Shown piece by piece: positions 26,055 to 40,727 of a DNA stretch of 64,000 nucleotides (its first letter is position 1; every line of letters starts with the position of its first letter). Both the position numbers and the translations under genes were made by a program. The stretch spans positions 186,001-250,000 of the forward strand of contig NGBS01001162.1 in NCBI GenBank assembly GCA_002245135.1, read 5' to 3'. The notes under the pieces are model-generated. The model did no database searches. It was given only the letters and a program-made list of their open reading frames with translations, and was not told the origin of the DNA. This DNA is from Proteromonas lacertae (lineage: Eukaryota > Sar > Bigyra > Opalinata > Proteromonadidae).

Positions 26055-29000
26055 TTATGATATACCAACATATTGTTTGTATTGTTCTGATATTATATTC
26101 TTTAATGTTTCAGAAAAGTATAAATCTTGTTTAGATTCATGTTTAAACACTTTTGAATAGTATTTACTCAACCTTTCTGCTGTTTTGAATATATATTTTC
26201 CATAAACACTTAAAAAGTGAACATCTGCATCTAAATTATCCAAATCCAAACCAATTCTTTTCCATACTTCATCCCAAGTTTCATTAGTGTATGGGTGTTT
26301 AAATTTGTATGTTATTTTATCTCCTGGTCCATCTCCATGATTTGGTTGATCTCCAACAACTAGAATGAGATGTTTATAACCTTGTTTTTTCTTTAGATAT
26401 TCTAAAGCCAATTCTACACCACCTGATATATCTTCATTATAATCTTCACCTCCACTAGCAACTGCATTAGAAAGACAGAATTTTATTTCATCAAAATTAT
26501 CTGTAACTGAAGAACAATAATAAGGCTCTTTTACATCAAAGTCTTTATATCCTATAAACATACCACATATATCAGATTCTTTATTAATTTGAGAGCTTCT
26601 TTTTATTGAGTATATGTCATCATATATATCTTTTATAATATCTCTTGTTGAATCAATATACCTTTGCATCGAATCAGTACAATCTAAAATAATTGTTAGA
26701 CAAAAATTAATTGGTCTAGATTCATTATCATAAGAAATTGCTGGAGTAATTCTATAATCTGGAATTATATTAACAGTATCAACTGTCATTGGAATAGTAG
26801 TTGGAAATTCTCCAATGAAATTATTAGCTGAAAAATATGTATCAATATTCAATAACCAAACTACAGCATTAGAAATCCATCTACTAGTTCCTTCATCAGT
26901 AAATTCCAAGAATAATTTAGATGATGCAGTATCTATAACAATCTTTCCACATCCTTTTTCTCTTTCTTTTAGCATAATTGATGCATTTCCTTGAGATTCT
27001 CTAGCAAAAATTATAAAATCTTTTGCTTTCAACTGTTCTTCATTCAAAGCAGCTAATGTTTTTCCTTCGTAAATATATTTCAATCCTGTATCAATTCTAA
27101 GACTATCTATATTATATTGAAACATATCTTGTCCTACAGTTCGAAATTTTCCTGGTTCTGGATTGGCTGCTCTTGACATTTTTCTTCCACCTTTGATATA
27201 CTTATCTTTTGTCAACTTGTTTATACCAAACACTTCTTTAAAGAATATATTTGCTTCAAAAGAAAATGGATAATTCTCTAACATCCAAAATATACCTCCT
27301 CCTTTTTCATAGAATTGTTTTAAACAATTAATAAAGGGTGTGAGATAAAACAATTCACTACATCGATAAGGAAAAGTAGTAGCTGGATAATAACCTGTTC
27401 CATCACTACATGTAATTATTACTGTTCTATATTTTCCTGTTGCTAATTCTATAATTGCACTGCAATAATCATAAACAATTTGAACTTGAAATCCCTTTGT
27501 CTGTAGTTTTTTAATTGGACTTTCTCCATTAATTCCAATTTCTAATACTTCTCTAGTAATTCCATTATCGATTATTTTTCCATCCATTCCTATTATATTT
27601 CTACATTCATATAATATAACGAACAAAACATGGAAGTCTTTAAAAGCTCCATCAATACCCAAATCAAATTCTGAACTAGTACAATCAGCTGTAAGCATAT
27701 TAATATTTTCATCTCTTGTTTGTAAAGCATTTATAAATAATGCTCTAAATTCATAAGCAGAATATATTTCAGTAATTGATTTAACAAATTCTCTATTGAA
27801 TATTTTAAATATTTCATTTACATAACTGTATTTATCATTTTCATTATATTTCATGAATGTCAAATTTGACCTGTAATATGGATTTAAACTTTCATGATGA
27901 CTAAATGAAACTGCTCTATGTAATTGAGATGGATTAGAAGACCAAAGAAATGTTGGGAAAACACTTCTAACATCAAATAATGAATAACCTACACCAATAC
28001 CAATTGTTTTGCAGTTACTTGATTGTATTAATAATTTCAACTTCATTCTTGTTTCATCTAAAGTAATATGATTCGTAAACACGAAAGTAACAGGTGTATA
28101 TGGACGAGATATACATGTAGCATATGCATATTTTAATGTATCATAAATTACAGTGGTAGAAATATTGGTTTCTCTGACATATTCAACTACTGCATATATT
28201 GAGCTGGCTATTGATGCACTCCATGCATCTGTAACTGATAAACCTGTTCCTATTTTGAATATTTTATCTGCTGCAACCCATATATCAATGGTTGGTACAT
28301 TTAATTCACATATACCTCTTAATAAAGTAAAGAAAGTTTCAAGTGTATGAGATATATTCATTGTACTCATTGTTACATCTGATGCATCCAATACTAATGA
28401 TACAGAATATGATCTTACTTTGTTACCAGTTTTCTTTTTAAATATTTTACCATCACCTGATTTTGTTAATAAGAATTTTATGAAATTCTGGAAATGAATT
28501 GATGTACCTGACACACTCGGAATCCATGTGGTTGGTTTATTGGGAATTAGAATAGTTGAACTAAGTGGGTAGAATAATTGATTACCTTTTATCTTTTCAT
28601 TCAAATATCTCGCTAATGTATTATTACCTTCATGAACATAGTAATCTAAATCTTTATCACTTATTATTGGTAATTCCTCTGATTTTCCAGAGAATCTTGT
28701 ATTATCAATTATAACAGTTATATGATCATCTAATACAGTTGGATGTATAATATCAAATGATGATTTATCAGACGGTTTTATGAAATGTATAGAGGAATCA
28801 GAAATACCTTCTTTTGAACGGGTTGAATAGAATAATGGATATATATATGTTATTTTATCTTTATGATCAAAATCATCAATATCAGATATTTCAATATAGT
28901 GATTATCTGGAAAGTTTTTCATTAAGTTACTATTCATAATCTTGTAATTCTTAATTGATAACTTTTCATTTTTATCTTTTGATGTAATATGAATTAGAAA

Positions 29001-32000
29001 AATTGATGGCATAATTGACTTTAATACTTGATCTATTCCTACGCAATTTGACATTAATTGTTCTGAAAAGCAATCACTAATTATGAAATATGTATAGTCT
29101 TTTTCGTATGTATATTTTATTGTATCTGTATAAGCAAATACATCTAATGGTGTAGATGGCATTTTTTCTATAAATTCTAAATCGAAAACTTTACTCATCT
29201 TTGTCATTAAATCATCGTTTTTATGTGTTATTTGTATAGCTTGGCCATGAGATAATGAAGCTATAATTCTAGTTGGAATTTTTAATTCATCTGCTATAAT
29301 CAAAAGAAAGCACGATACTAATGATCTTAATCTAGCTTTATTCTTTTTATGAGTAAATGAAGTATCTATAATAAGGGTTATTATTCTTGTATATTTCTTT
29401 GGATCTTCCTTAGTTTTGAAATTACGAATTTCATTTGCTGTAGTAAATGCAAAATCTGATATTACATTGTATATTGGTTTTAATCTGTCTGTATCTACAC
29501 TTCCATAATCTGGTAAGATTGGTAGTATTGTTTCTTTTCTTAGAGACATAACATTACAAGCATCATCGTCATTTATTCTAGTCAATAAAGCTTCGAAATA
29601 TATATCAAGTGGGTATTCTTTAAAGTGCTGTAATATATCTTTTACATTTGCTTTTCTTATTTCAGATTTTTGTTGATTTACTTGTTCTTCTAACTCTTCA
29701 TTATTTATTTCATCTCCATTCTCTTCTTTTGAATCATGCTTTAGCTTCAATGCAGTTATTTGATCAATATAAACTCCAACAACATTTTCTAAACCTTCAT
29801 CATGAATATTAGAACATAATTTAATACCTTTATTACCATTTTCATTTATTTCTCCATTACTTACTCCAATTGATATTGATGTTAAAGTACCAGGAGCATT
29901 TCTATCAATTGAACTATCAAAATCAGTTAATGGACTGTTATTCTCTTCAATTACTGGATTATATTTTTTCCATACCAATTCAGGAGTTAATGATGACAAA
30001 TATTTCATATTTATATCCACAATTTGATTTATTGAATCAATATAAACATCTTTATGATCAAATAAATATTTTAGCGCTTTTAAAATGAATATACTCTTAC
30101 TGTCATTATGATTTGTGGATAAACCTACTAAAAATGCATCTTGTAAACCATCTATATAATCTTTTAATACATATGATTTCAGATTCATTTCTTTTATATC
30201 TGTATTAATCACATTCTCTGGAATATTGACTAATTCATTTTCATATCCAATTATTCTATACATCTTCCACTCATTGTTTTCTATATAAAATTCTGTCGAT
30301 GTTTCTAATAAACTACTACTTGGTGGAGTTGGATTATATTGAATAGATAATGATGTGTTTGATAATGTTATTGGATTTATATCTTTGAAAGGATGATTCT
30401 TCTTATTGGGAATATTAGATAAATACTGAGATATAACAAATTCTTTAGGACAATAACCACTTGCACTGTAGCATAATTCTTTTGGATTATTTGGTGATAC
30501 ATAACATGGATAATTGGTGAAATAGACTTCATCATATGCTTTTATACTAAAAACAAAGTTAATTGTTTCTTCATGATTCAATACAACCACTTTAACCATG
30601 TATCTGTATTTTCCTTCATCCAAATTATTGAATTTTAGTGTTAACTTATCTTCAGATATTGCAGCTTTACAATTAATTTCTTCTATCATTATTATTTGAT
30701 GAGATGGATTTAGGATTGGGATTGATATTTCAGCTTCATGATGTGATTTTACAAAGGGAGGAAGATTATATGTGTTATTTGATGGTAAGATGATTTCACA
30801 ATTCTTTATTGATGTAATAATAATAACATTACTTATACATACTCTTTCTACATTGAATATATCACAATATTCAACAATTCTTGGAATGAATACTTTTGAT
30901 GAGTAACAATAATCCATTTTTTCATATTCACTAGTTTTCTCAGATAGATCATTTTTAATTCTGTCTAGAACTTCTTTTTCATATTTGAAATCTTCTATTC
31001 TTTTGTTACAACTATTAATAGCATTTATTACTTCATCACATATTTTTTCATAACTATGATAGATTCCTTTATCATCATCAACACAGTAATAATCTTTTAC
31101 TTCTCTTTCTGATTCAATTGATTTTATATAAATATCTATCACTTCATCATTTACATTTAATGTTGACGATTCACTACAATTTCTTGGAATATATAACACT
31201 TTGTTATTCTCTTTTCTACCCATAACTTTAGGTGATAATTTACCATTCTCTATATTATAACATAGTGTATAACAATTCTGTTTATAGTAATTATTTCTAT
31301 TTTCGTTACTTGAATTAGAATTATTTTTATCTTTAGATTTACTATTTTTATCAGTTTCTTTATTATTGTTAACAATAGTATTAGGTAGTTTTTCAAATAA
31401 TTTTCCTATATATGAACTTTTAGTAATTGAATCATCTTTTATCTCATATTTTATATTAGAATTTTTACATGAATATATCATTGAGTTATATATATCTGTT
31501 TCTAAAGCATCTTTCATATTAAATTTCAGAGGGTAATATTTATATTCAACAATACCATCAAATTCAGTTACATTCACTTCATATGTAGATAATGGTAATA
31601 CAAATAAACACATATATTTATTCAAACCTACTTCTTTTCCATTCAGGTTTATTCTTGTATCAGATAATTTAAGACTTGATGTATGTGATTGAAGATGTAG
31701 TTTAAATATGAAATTAGGTTTGCTATTTGTTAAAATAGCTATTTTATAATGAGGATATGCAGGATCTTTGTTTAGTTTACTTTCATCTATATCTCTGTTT
31801 AACTCAGATCCTTTTAAAGAAGAATTATGAATAATTGTATTAACACTCTTATGATAAACTAATGATAAAATCCATTTCATCATTGATACATATTGAAGGG
31901 AATATCTATTCTCTCTGATTATACTTTTATGATTATTAATATCATCACTAATTATTATTTTCAATTGCTTAATTGAATCCTCCTTTTTCTTCTCTAAATC

Positions 32001-35000
32001 ACTATAATTATTATCAATATCTTCCTTCTTTTTCTGATATTCTTGATGTGTTTTTGTAAGATCTTCTAATAACTTGTCTTTTTTCCTTTTCAAAAATTCA
32101 TCTATTTGAGGAAGAATATCATTTATATTTAAAATATTTTTGAATTTACCTTTAAAGTATTCTTTCAAATCATCTTTTGAGAATAAATCATAAATAACAG
32201 AAGTAACAGCAGTTTCGTATTTCGGTGATAATAGTATTAATTTGTCTCTGAAGTTCAATTTCATATTATGATATATTGTTTGATATTGTTCAAGTCTTTC
32301 TCTATCTTTTTCTTCAACATTATATGATTGAACTTCATATTCATACTTAAGATCACTAGGTAATATTATTGATCCTTGTTTGTTTTCAGCTGTAAAATGA
32401 TAAGATCTTAAAGATCTCATATAATTTATATTCCATGCAAAATTTACATCACCTGTTTCAGCAGCTTTGATTATATCAGGTGAAATCATTCTAAACTGTA
32501 TTGCATTATAACATACAGTATCTACTTTTGGCAAGTATTCATTAAACACTAACTTATGAAGCTTGTTCTTTACTAATTCTCTTACTGTTTTATTATCTTT
32601 TGTTGTTATAAATTTATATTCAGCTAGTTCAACTAAACTTTTAACAATACTTTCTTCACTAATGAATTTATGGATATAAAATGGTAATGGGTAAATCACT
32701 GATAAAACAATTGTGTTAATTTTGACGTTTTTCGCTATTCTATTCATTGCAGCATGTAAATAGTTTGAAATATCTTCTTTTACATTTTCCAAATTAGGTA
32801 TATTTCTTAAAAGAAATTCTTTATTGAATGATAGTTTTTCAAATACATGAAAATATCTAATAATTACTGATGTTATATATTTTGAATCAACTATGTTTAT
32901 GAAATATAACAAATGACTTAATTGGACATAGAATCTAGTATTTGGATCAACAATTCTCTTGTATTGAATATTCAATTCTGGTAATGGTTTATTCAATTTA
33001 AAGGATGATAATAGTTTCTTATCAATACCTGTTTCCTTGAATATATTTTTAAATTCTAACGTGAATTTCTCATCTATATTTGACAATATATTTGTTGCTT
33101 CTGATAGATTTGCTATTTTTTCTCTCAATTGTCTATCATTTATATTTGCTAAATCTCTTTTATTACTAATTTCATTAAAGAAACTAACATACTCTTTCTC
33201 AAAAATTTCAAACTTGTCATATTGTCTTAGATTATAATCTGTTACATCTTTTAACAGTAAATTTCTAATTTTTAGTAATTCTTTAAACATTGTATCATTA
33301 ATCTGATCAACTTTTATTCCTTTACTCTCTTCTATCTTTTTATCCATACAAGTTAATAATGAACAGATTCTATTCAACAAATCAACAATATCAACATTAT
33401 TATCTAATAAATTTGATATATTATTAATTACACTCATTATTGTATCTTTAAACTTTTTATACTGAACTCTTGATAATAAAGCTGGTAATTCATCAATAAT
33501 ATAATATAATACAATCAAATTACCTGATTGGCCTTTAATATCATAATAATTCTCTAAATGAGAATAGCAATCAGGAATCAATAACGGACATTGATAGTTG
33601 TTAAAAGATTGTCTTGGCTTTAGGTTGAATGTCTTAAATTGTTGCCATCTTTTGAAACTATTATATGTATCATATGCTGGATTCATTATTGTATTGTTTT
33701 CTCCTAAATGATTATACAATGTTACACGAATAAGATTGATTGGATAACATAGAATTGAATTACTATTGGATATTACCCATTTATCAAACAACTGAATGTC
33801 TTTATTGGAGAAATTTTGTACTGATTCATTTAATACATTGTTAATACATTCAGCTAGATTTCTATTATCATTATAAAGCATTTTGTCTTTCAATATCTGA
33901 GAATTTGTTTTGTTGTTCCTTATATTTGCTATAATTGCATGATTTCCAACTCTATTTTGATTAAATTCTTCAACATATGCTTTTTCATTTGGATTAGATA
34001 AATATCTTAACACTTTTCTGAAGTTATAATTGGTGTCTTCACCAAAATACTCAGCTTCTTTTGGATTTCCTGTTATATAACATAATTCTTGACAACTCAT
34101 AACATTTGAGATTGATTGAGCAGATATAACAATACAACGACTTAATAATGGAGCAGGAATTATTGATATATTATCAGTACTAAATAAGAAAAATAACCTA
34201 AAATCTGAATGAATTCTATATTTTGCATCTTCTGATAACTTGGAATATTTTGGTTTTTGATCATTTTCTATTACTGTTAATTCTGGATTTTCTTCACATA
34301 ATGAATTTAATCTTTCTAATATATCACTACTTGCTGTATTTACATCTTCAATCATTACCCAAGCACCATCAATCATTGCTGATAATAATGGCCCATTTCT
34401 ATATCTCAAATCAGTTTTACCACTTATTGGATCAATATATAATTCACTATGACCAATCAACATATCACTTGTACTCTCTGTCGTTAAAGGGATTGGAACT
34501 AATGTCTTATTATATAATTCAGCTAATTTTCTAATTACATAACTCTTACCAGAGGGAGAAGGACCATACACTATTATACCTCTTCCACAATCATGGGCTA
34601 ATGCCAATTTATAAGCTAAATGCAATTCTATTGTGGTAAAACATTTAAAATTGAAATTGAAATTATCAGATGGTATTTTTATACTCCATGGTCCAAAAAA
34701 TTGAATCTTTCCATCCATTATAAGTAATCTTATATCCATTTGAGAATTAATCTGTAATACATTTTCTATCTCTTTTGTATCTGATTCATTGTATTTACAT
34801 CCAAATACAATCCATAATGCAGCTCTTATATCAGATTTTAATAGTTGTGAACTTTTACTTACTTCATTACTTTTTATTGATTCTCTCAATGAAAAATGTA
34901 TTCCAGTTTGTTTTCCCAACTTTAATGAACATTCAAACAATTGATTAATCAATTCTCCATATCTTATTCTATCCTTTTCATATTTGAATACTTTTGAATC

Positions 35001-38000
35001 AGTTAGTATATGTTTTCCAATAAACAATAATTCTATTAATTGGTATGATATATCATTGAAATATAAGCATTGATTTATTATACTTCTAGGTAATGAAGTT
35101 CTATTACTTGTCATTGATGCTGGATTTAATGTACAAATAATGTACAACTGATCAGGAATTGATATTGTGCCATAACCAGGAGCATAGAATGGTTCTTTTG
35201 TATAGGATGATTTAATCAAAGTAGTTAATACTTCAAGTATATCAGTTGAAGCTAAATTTAATTCATCAAACAAAAAACCAAAAGCTATTCTCTTTTTCTG
35301 AGCTTCTATCAAAGTCTTTGTAATAGTACCTGGATGAGTTTGTTGAGTTTGAGTATCAGCATTCAATTGATAAGAACCAAATAATTCTTGAATTGTCATA
35401 TTTGGACTAAAATTAATTCTTTGAAATTCTATACCTAAAGTATTAAGAATATATTGAGCAGTAACTGATTTTCCACATCCTGGTTCACCTTCTAATATAA
35501 CAGGAGTTGATGATAATAATCCAAGCAATATGGTAGTAATCATATGAATGGTTGTTGGAACAACATAATAAGTATTGTCGTTTGAATTTTGTTCAATAAA
35601 TGTTTGAACAGATTTATAATTTTCAATGAATTTCTTTTTAAACACTTCACCAATTGTATTTTCATTCAATTGTGGTCTTGTTTTATCAATATTGAAAAAC
35701 TCGATCAATTTTGATTCTTTTATTGGATTTGATTCTTCGTGAATTATATCTTCTTTTGTCTGTGAATCTTGAGCAAGGTAGTTCACATATAATAAAGCAT
35801 CGTTCTGGTTATTGAAATATTGAGAGATTTTTTCTGCAACTTGATAATAATTAATTGGATATGGAGTTCTTTCACTATACATACGAAACTTCTTTTTCAT
35901 TTCATCTGCTGATGGATAATCACAGAATACAGGTAAGAATCGTTCTTTGTATGTTATTTTTGAATAATCTTCATCATCCACTGTTGCAAATAATCTTGTA
36001 ACATGGTCAATTATATACTTTGAAAAAGATCCAATTGAATCTTCATATATAGTGAAATACTTTAATAATTTATTATTACTATAAATATCTAAAAAGCCAT
36101 GCATTCTAGGTAACATTGCTTCATTTAACAAATCCAAGTGATTCATTATTATATCTTCTTCACATAAATATGCTGATAATAACAAACCTGGCTTGAAGAA
36201 GATATGAGTATTGCCATTTTTACTTTCATTCAACCATTCCTTCTTCCAACTGTTGAATTGGGGTGAAACATTGGATGTTGATATTTGATTAATAGATGTT
36301 AATAATTCAGATGTATTACCAACAACAGTACTACCAAATAAATGAGAAGAATCATATGATCTTGATATATCAATTACTTTGTTATTTGGACATAAATCCT
36401 GAAGTAATTTTAGTTTGAAAGGATTTGATCCAACTATCAACAACGGAGTATTAACTCTCTTTGTTAATAATATTCTAAATAAGCATTCTAAATACCAATG
36501 ATCATTACATACTACATCACTATTGTAACTAATTTCTATGAAGGATTTAGATAATTTATGTTTCTTTTGATCATATATAACTGGTGTATTGATAAAAGTC
36601 TCTATATTATCTGCTATATTTGGATATAATTTCTTCAATTCATCAAGTTTAGATGAATCCTTGATTGGAATATACAAACTTAAAATGAACGGAATATAAT
36701 CAGCAGTATATGATTCACAAATATTCTTCAAATACATCAATTGAGTTAAAGAGAATATATCTGATTCAATAACACTCTTTTTAAATCCAGTTATCTTAAC
36801 TTTATTTTCTGAATTATAATCAGGTAAATGATAAATTGGACAATAAGATGGAAGGATTAGTTTTGTTGCTTTATCTCCAATAGAGGTAAAAGAAATAACA
36901 AGTCTAAAGCCATAACTAATTTTGTATTCTCTGCTAAGGTATGTAAATGTATCAGTGGTTGGATCAATTATAGTTTCTAAAAACTCAAATAATTCTTTGG
37001 TTATTGTTTCAGCATTCTCGACAACAACAATATCTCCATCACAAATTGCGTTTAATAGCACATTCTGGTGGAATTCTCCATCTTTAGTATAAAATCCAAT
37101 TAATTCATCAATTTCTGTATCACCTGCTAAATATAAACACTTTCTAGATAATGGGGAAAATGCTTTATCAAATAAGGTATTTAACAGAGTCGTTTTACCT
37201 GACTCTTCATGACCTGTTATAATAATTGAACGAAATGTTACTAAAGTTCTTAACATTTTATCTAATGTATCATACATATACATACTCTTTTTAAACCATC
37301 CATCAGTTCTCCTATAAAACCAATCTAGAAAAAGTGATTTCTTTACATTAAATCTTTCATTTAGATTATAATCAATCATCTTTTTATCTTTTATTTTTCT
37401 TTCTTCGGTTCTATCTACTGTAGGACATCTTTCTTTATTTCCTAGAGATAATAAAACAAATCTATTCAGTAACGCCGGAGAGAACTGATCAATACCATCT
37501 AAAGATAAAGTTGCAATAATTCTAAAGTTTGGATTAACATCTATGTTAGGATTAATTGCTCTTTCATCAAATCTAATAGTATGTTTAAAACCATCATTTG
37601 GTACGATTTCAAGAAGAGAATTAAGTCTTTCAACAGTATTAGATTTTACATGGTCAATGTTTTGAAGTAAGCATACTTGACCTTTACCAATACTTGTTAC
37701 AAGAGGAGAATCTTTCCACTCTGGTTCTTGATTATTATTTGATATTAAAAATGTACCAATCAATGAATCTGAAGTCATATCGCAAGTACATCTTAATACA
37801 TTCTTTCTACTCTCTGGATAAAATGTATTAATATAAGCACTAACATATTTTCTAGCAACAAATTCATCTTGATTGTATAACAAAACATGACATCCTGATT
37901 CCATTGCATAATTCATATAATGATAGAATTTAAACCATGTCTTATCATTTAAAACATATTGAGAAATATAATTTCTAGGATTATTATAATCATCACAATT

Positions 38001-40581
38001 AAGATCTTCGTATCTTCTAGGTAAGTTATTCCAATACACTAATTGAGTGGATTCTTTTATTGTTACATTATTCTTCAACATTGTATTTACTCTTATACAG
38101 TCTCTTAGAGTGTATGAATAATGAACATGTTCTTTGCTTGCCATTGTGTGGATATGAATAATCTCTTCAATATCTCTTTTTCTAATATTCTTAAATCCAG
38201 CTAATATTTCTTTCAATTCTCTTTCTTCTATATCTGGGAATAATTTGGAATTTAAATATCTAAATCTTGAGATCATTGTATCATCCAATTTAGTTCTCTT
38301 GTATATAGATCCAGCAGGATTCTGAGTAGCAATAATCCTGAAATTTTTATTCATTTCATATTATGTATATCCTTTTCCCACTTCATCTACTACTAATTCA
38401 TGTGAATCCAATATTCCCATAATTGCTTGTAACACTTCTTTATTTGCTAGTGATAATTCATCTAATAATAATACTTTACCATCTACAAATGCTTCTGTAA
38501 ATGGACCAAATTTGAATGATATTTTTGGCTTTCCATTCACAGTTTGAATCATAATAGTTCCTATCAATTCATCTAGATTAGATGAAGGACTAAAATTGTA
38601 GCGAATAAGTGGTATTTGGCCATTCATACATACTTGTTCTACTGAATATGTCTTTGCACTTGAAGTTTTATTTTCAATTAAAAGTGGAGTATTTTCTTCA
38701 ATGCCATTTTCTATAATAGACATTCTGTTTATTGCATTTCTTGTTAGAATTGCTCTTGGAATAGTTGAAACTGATTGTGAGTATCTATATGGCAATAATT
38801 CATATTGAACTTTTTCATTTTCATCAGTAAATTCCAATACATTGTCAGTTGAGTGAACAATTAATATTCTGCTTTGAGGTATTACTTTATTACCATTGAT
38901 ACTAATTATATGATCCAATTTATCATATATATTGTAGAAATATATTCTGTCTCCAATTATATTCTCTTCACCACCATACTTTATAAATGGTAATATGAAT
39001 GAATAATTCTTATTATTTTCATCTTGGAATATGAATTTGAATTTTTGATTTTCTAATAAAGAATTTAAACCATATATTAAAGCTGATGGTAATGATATAC
39101 ACTTTTTATCAGTATAAGAAATCCATAAATTTGGTAATGTAGCAGAACATACTTTGTTTTTAATCATAATAACAAATGATATATCAATATATTCTCTGAA
39201 TATTATTGTAGTTTCATATCCAGGACGAAATGGAGGGAGTGTTGGCATTCTCTTAGCATTTTCATTTCTTAATGCAACATTTTCAACAACCGATTCATCA
39301 ATAAATTCATCATCTTCTGGATTTAGAATTACTCTTTTTATCTTTTGTGAAGAATTGATTGGTTGATCTTCCTGTTCATCTTTAACAATTGGATTGAATG
39401 TAAATGTAGCTGTTGAAGAAGGAATAGATTGTGGTAATTGAAATGACATTTCTGCTATTTTAACTCCTTTTATTTTCTTTACTTTTTGTGGTTCTAATAA
39501 TGGTTTAGTAATTGGTTCAGGATTTGTTCTTTCAATATCATGTTTTGGTGGTTTTGGAGGTGGAACTGCCACTGGTTGTTCTTTTTGAATTGGACTAACT
39601 CCAACAGCAATTTTCTGCTGTTTCTGAAGTGGAGGTGGAGGTGGAGGAGGTGGTAATGGTGGTAATGGTGATACTCCTAACGAAAAGGGAGGAGTAAATG
39701 GCTGATTCTGTTGCTGCTGTTGTAGTGGTGGTGGAGGAACGATAGGAGCAGCACGAAATGGTTGATTTAACTGCTGTTGTTGAACTTGCTGAAACTGTTG
39801 TTGTTGTTGTTGTTTATCTACCATCATGGGTGGTTGATAATAAACATTTGGAATAAACACATTACCATTCATTGATTGTTTAAAGTATCCTCCTTGCATA
39901 TTTGATGATACTAGTACTGCTGGTTGCTGTTGAAGTTGTTGCTGTTGTTGAGGTAATGGAAATGTGTATTGATACATATACGGCATCTGACCATTTAGAT
40001 TTGGTACAGTCTGCTGTTGATTCATCATCTGCGAAAATGATAGTGGAACTTGTGGACCTGCTAATTGTGTTGGTAATGCACCTATAGCTGATTTATTTTC
40101 TATTTCTTTATTTCGCATAATGAACAAATCTAATTCACCAGAAGGACAATAGTCACTAAGCATATCATTATCCTTCATTTTAACACCTAAAATCATTAAA
40201 TCACTCCCAATAACATCTAGAATATCTTTCAATTCCAATACAGTCATATTTGTTTCTGTATTTAAGTCTTCAATACTATCTCCATCATGAACATGAAATT
40301 TACAATATTCTACAGATAATTTAATGTCTGATATAAGCAAAACAGTTTTAGGTGAGAAATTAAGTTCACTTACTGCAACATCTAAAAATGGTACTTCTAA
40401 ATGGCTATCTTCTATTACAGCATTTATTTTAAAAATAGTAACACCAATTTTATCCTAAAAGAGTATAAAATTACAAATATACAGCAATCTGTTGAAGTAC
40501 TCTAACACAACTATCATTTGTGAAATTTACTTTAATCCTAGATTTTTTACCACAGTACTGATAAGCAATTACGGTGGACAT
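26055..40581 (-). CDS. Giant dynein-related (midasin-like) AAA+ protein with vWA-like domains, interrupted by in-frame TAA
   Basis: Exons are 40581-40483 and 40454-26055 (28-nt intron), about 4,832 codons. A TAA at 38363-38361 (codon 731) interrupts the frame, with conserved AAA sequence on both sides. In order: an unrecognised N-terminal domain; a Gln/Pro-rich low-complexity region (about 175-330); six AAA-like units, of which three keep Walker A (GHEESGKTT about 1117, GEPGCGKS about 1692, GPSPSGKS about 1999) with Walker B FLFDELN and WVMIEDVN, the others degenerate (first unit: Walker B VLLLDELSLA); a long helical linker with coiled coil (about 2824-2860); vWA-like domains at about 3729 and 4055; a possible class-I amidotransferase-like fold (about 4319-4575); and a final vWA with canonical MIDAS DCTDSM (about 4622). 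Six tandem AAA units plus C-terminal MIDAS recall midasin/Rea1, but extra vWA copies and no acidic D/E-rich linker argue for a paralogue or new family. Confidence 0.8.
38361..38363 (-). other. In-frame TAA stop within AAA1 of giant AAA+ gene
   Basis: On the minus strand the codons read GGA TAT ACA TAA TAT GAA ATG AAT AAA AAT TTC. The residues before (Walker B and VVDEVGKG) and after (KNFRIIATQNPAG, sensor I) are consecutive parts of one AAA unit, with normal spacing. No GT-AG intron can remove the TAA: the only candidate nearby, a 44-nt GTGGG...TTCAG, would break the frame and delete the conserved sensor strand. Sense-to-stop mutation, sequencing error or readthrough all fit. Confidence 0.9.
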
Positions 40582-40727
40582 TGAGTGAGACAAGAAAAAT
40601 AATGTCAAACTGAATTTGCCAAAATCTGGTGTGTCAAAAATAGTAATTTTTACCCAAATGTTTTTTTTCGTTTAATTGAAGGAAATAAAGATTTTGGACA
40701 TATTATTACATTAGAAAGTGAATTAAA

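Noticed and set aside
28153-34534. Plus-strand frames within the giant AAA+ gene
   Set aside because: Low-complexity mirror translations of a clearly coding minus strand.
26055-40581. Reassigned TAA codon explaining the in-frame stop
   Set aside because: Other genes here (CCP, COG2, kinases, Mis18-like) end in TAA at the expected length, so a general reassignment is excluded.
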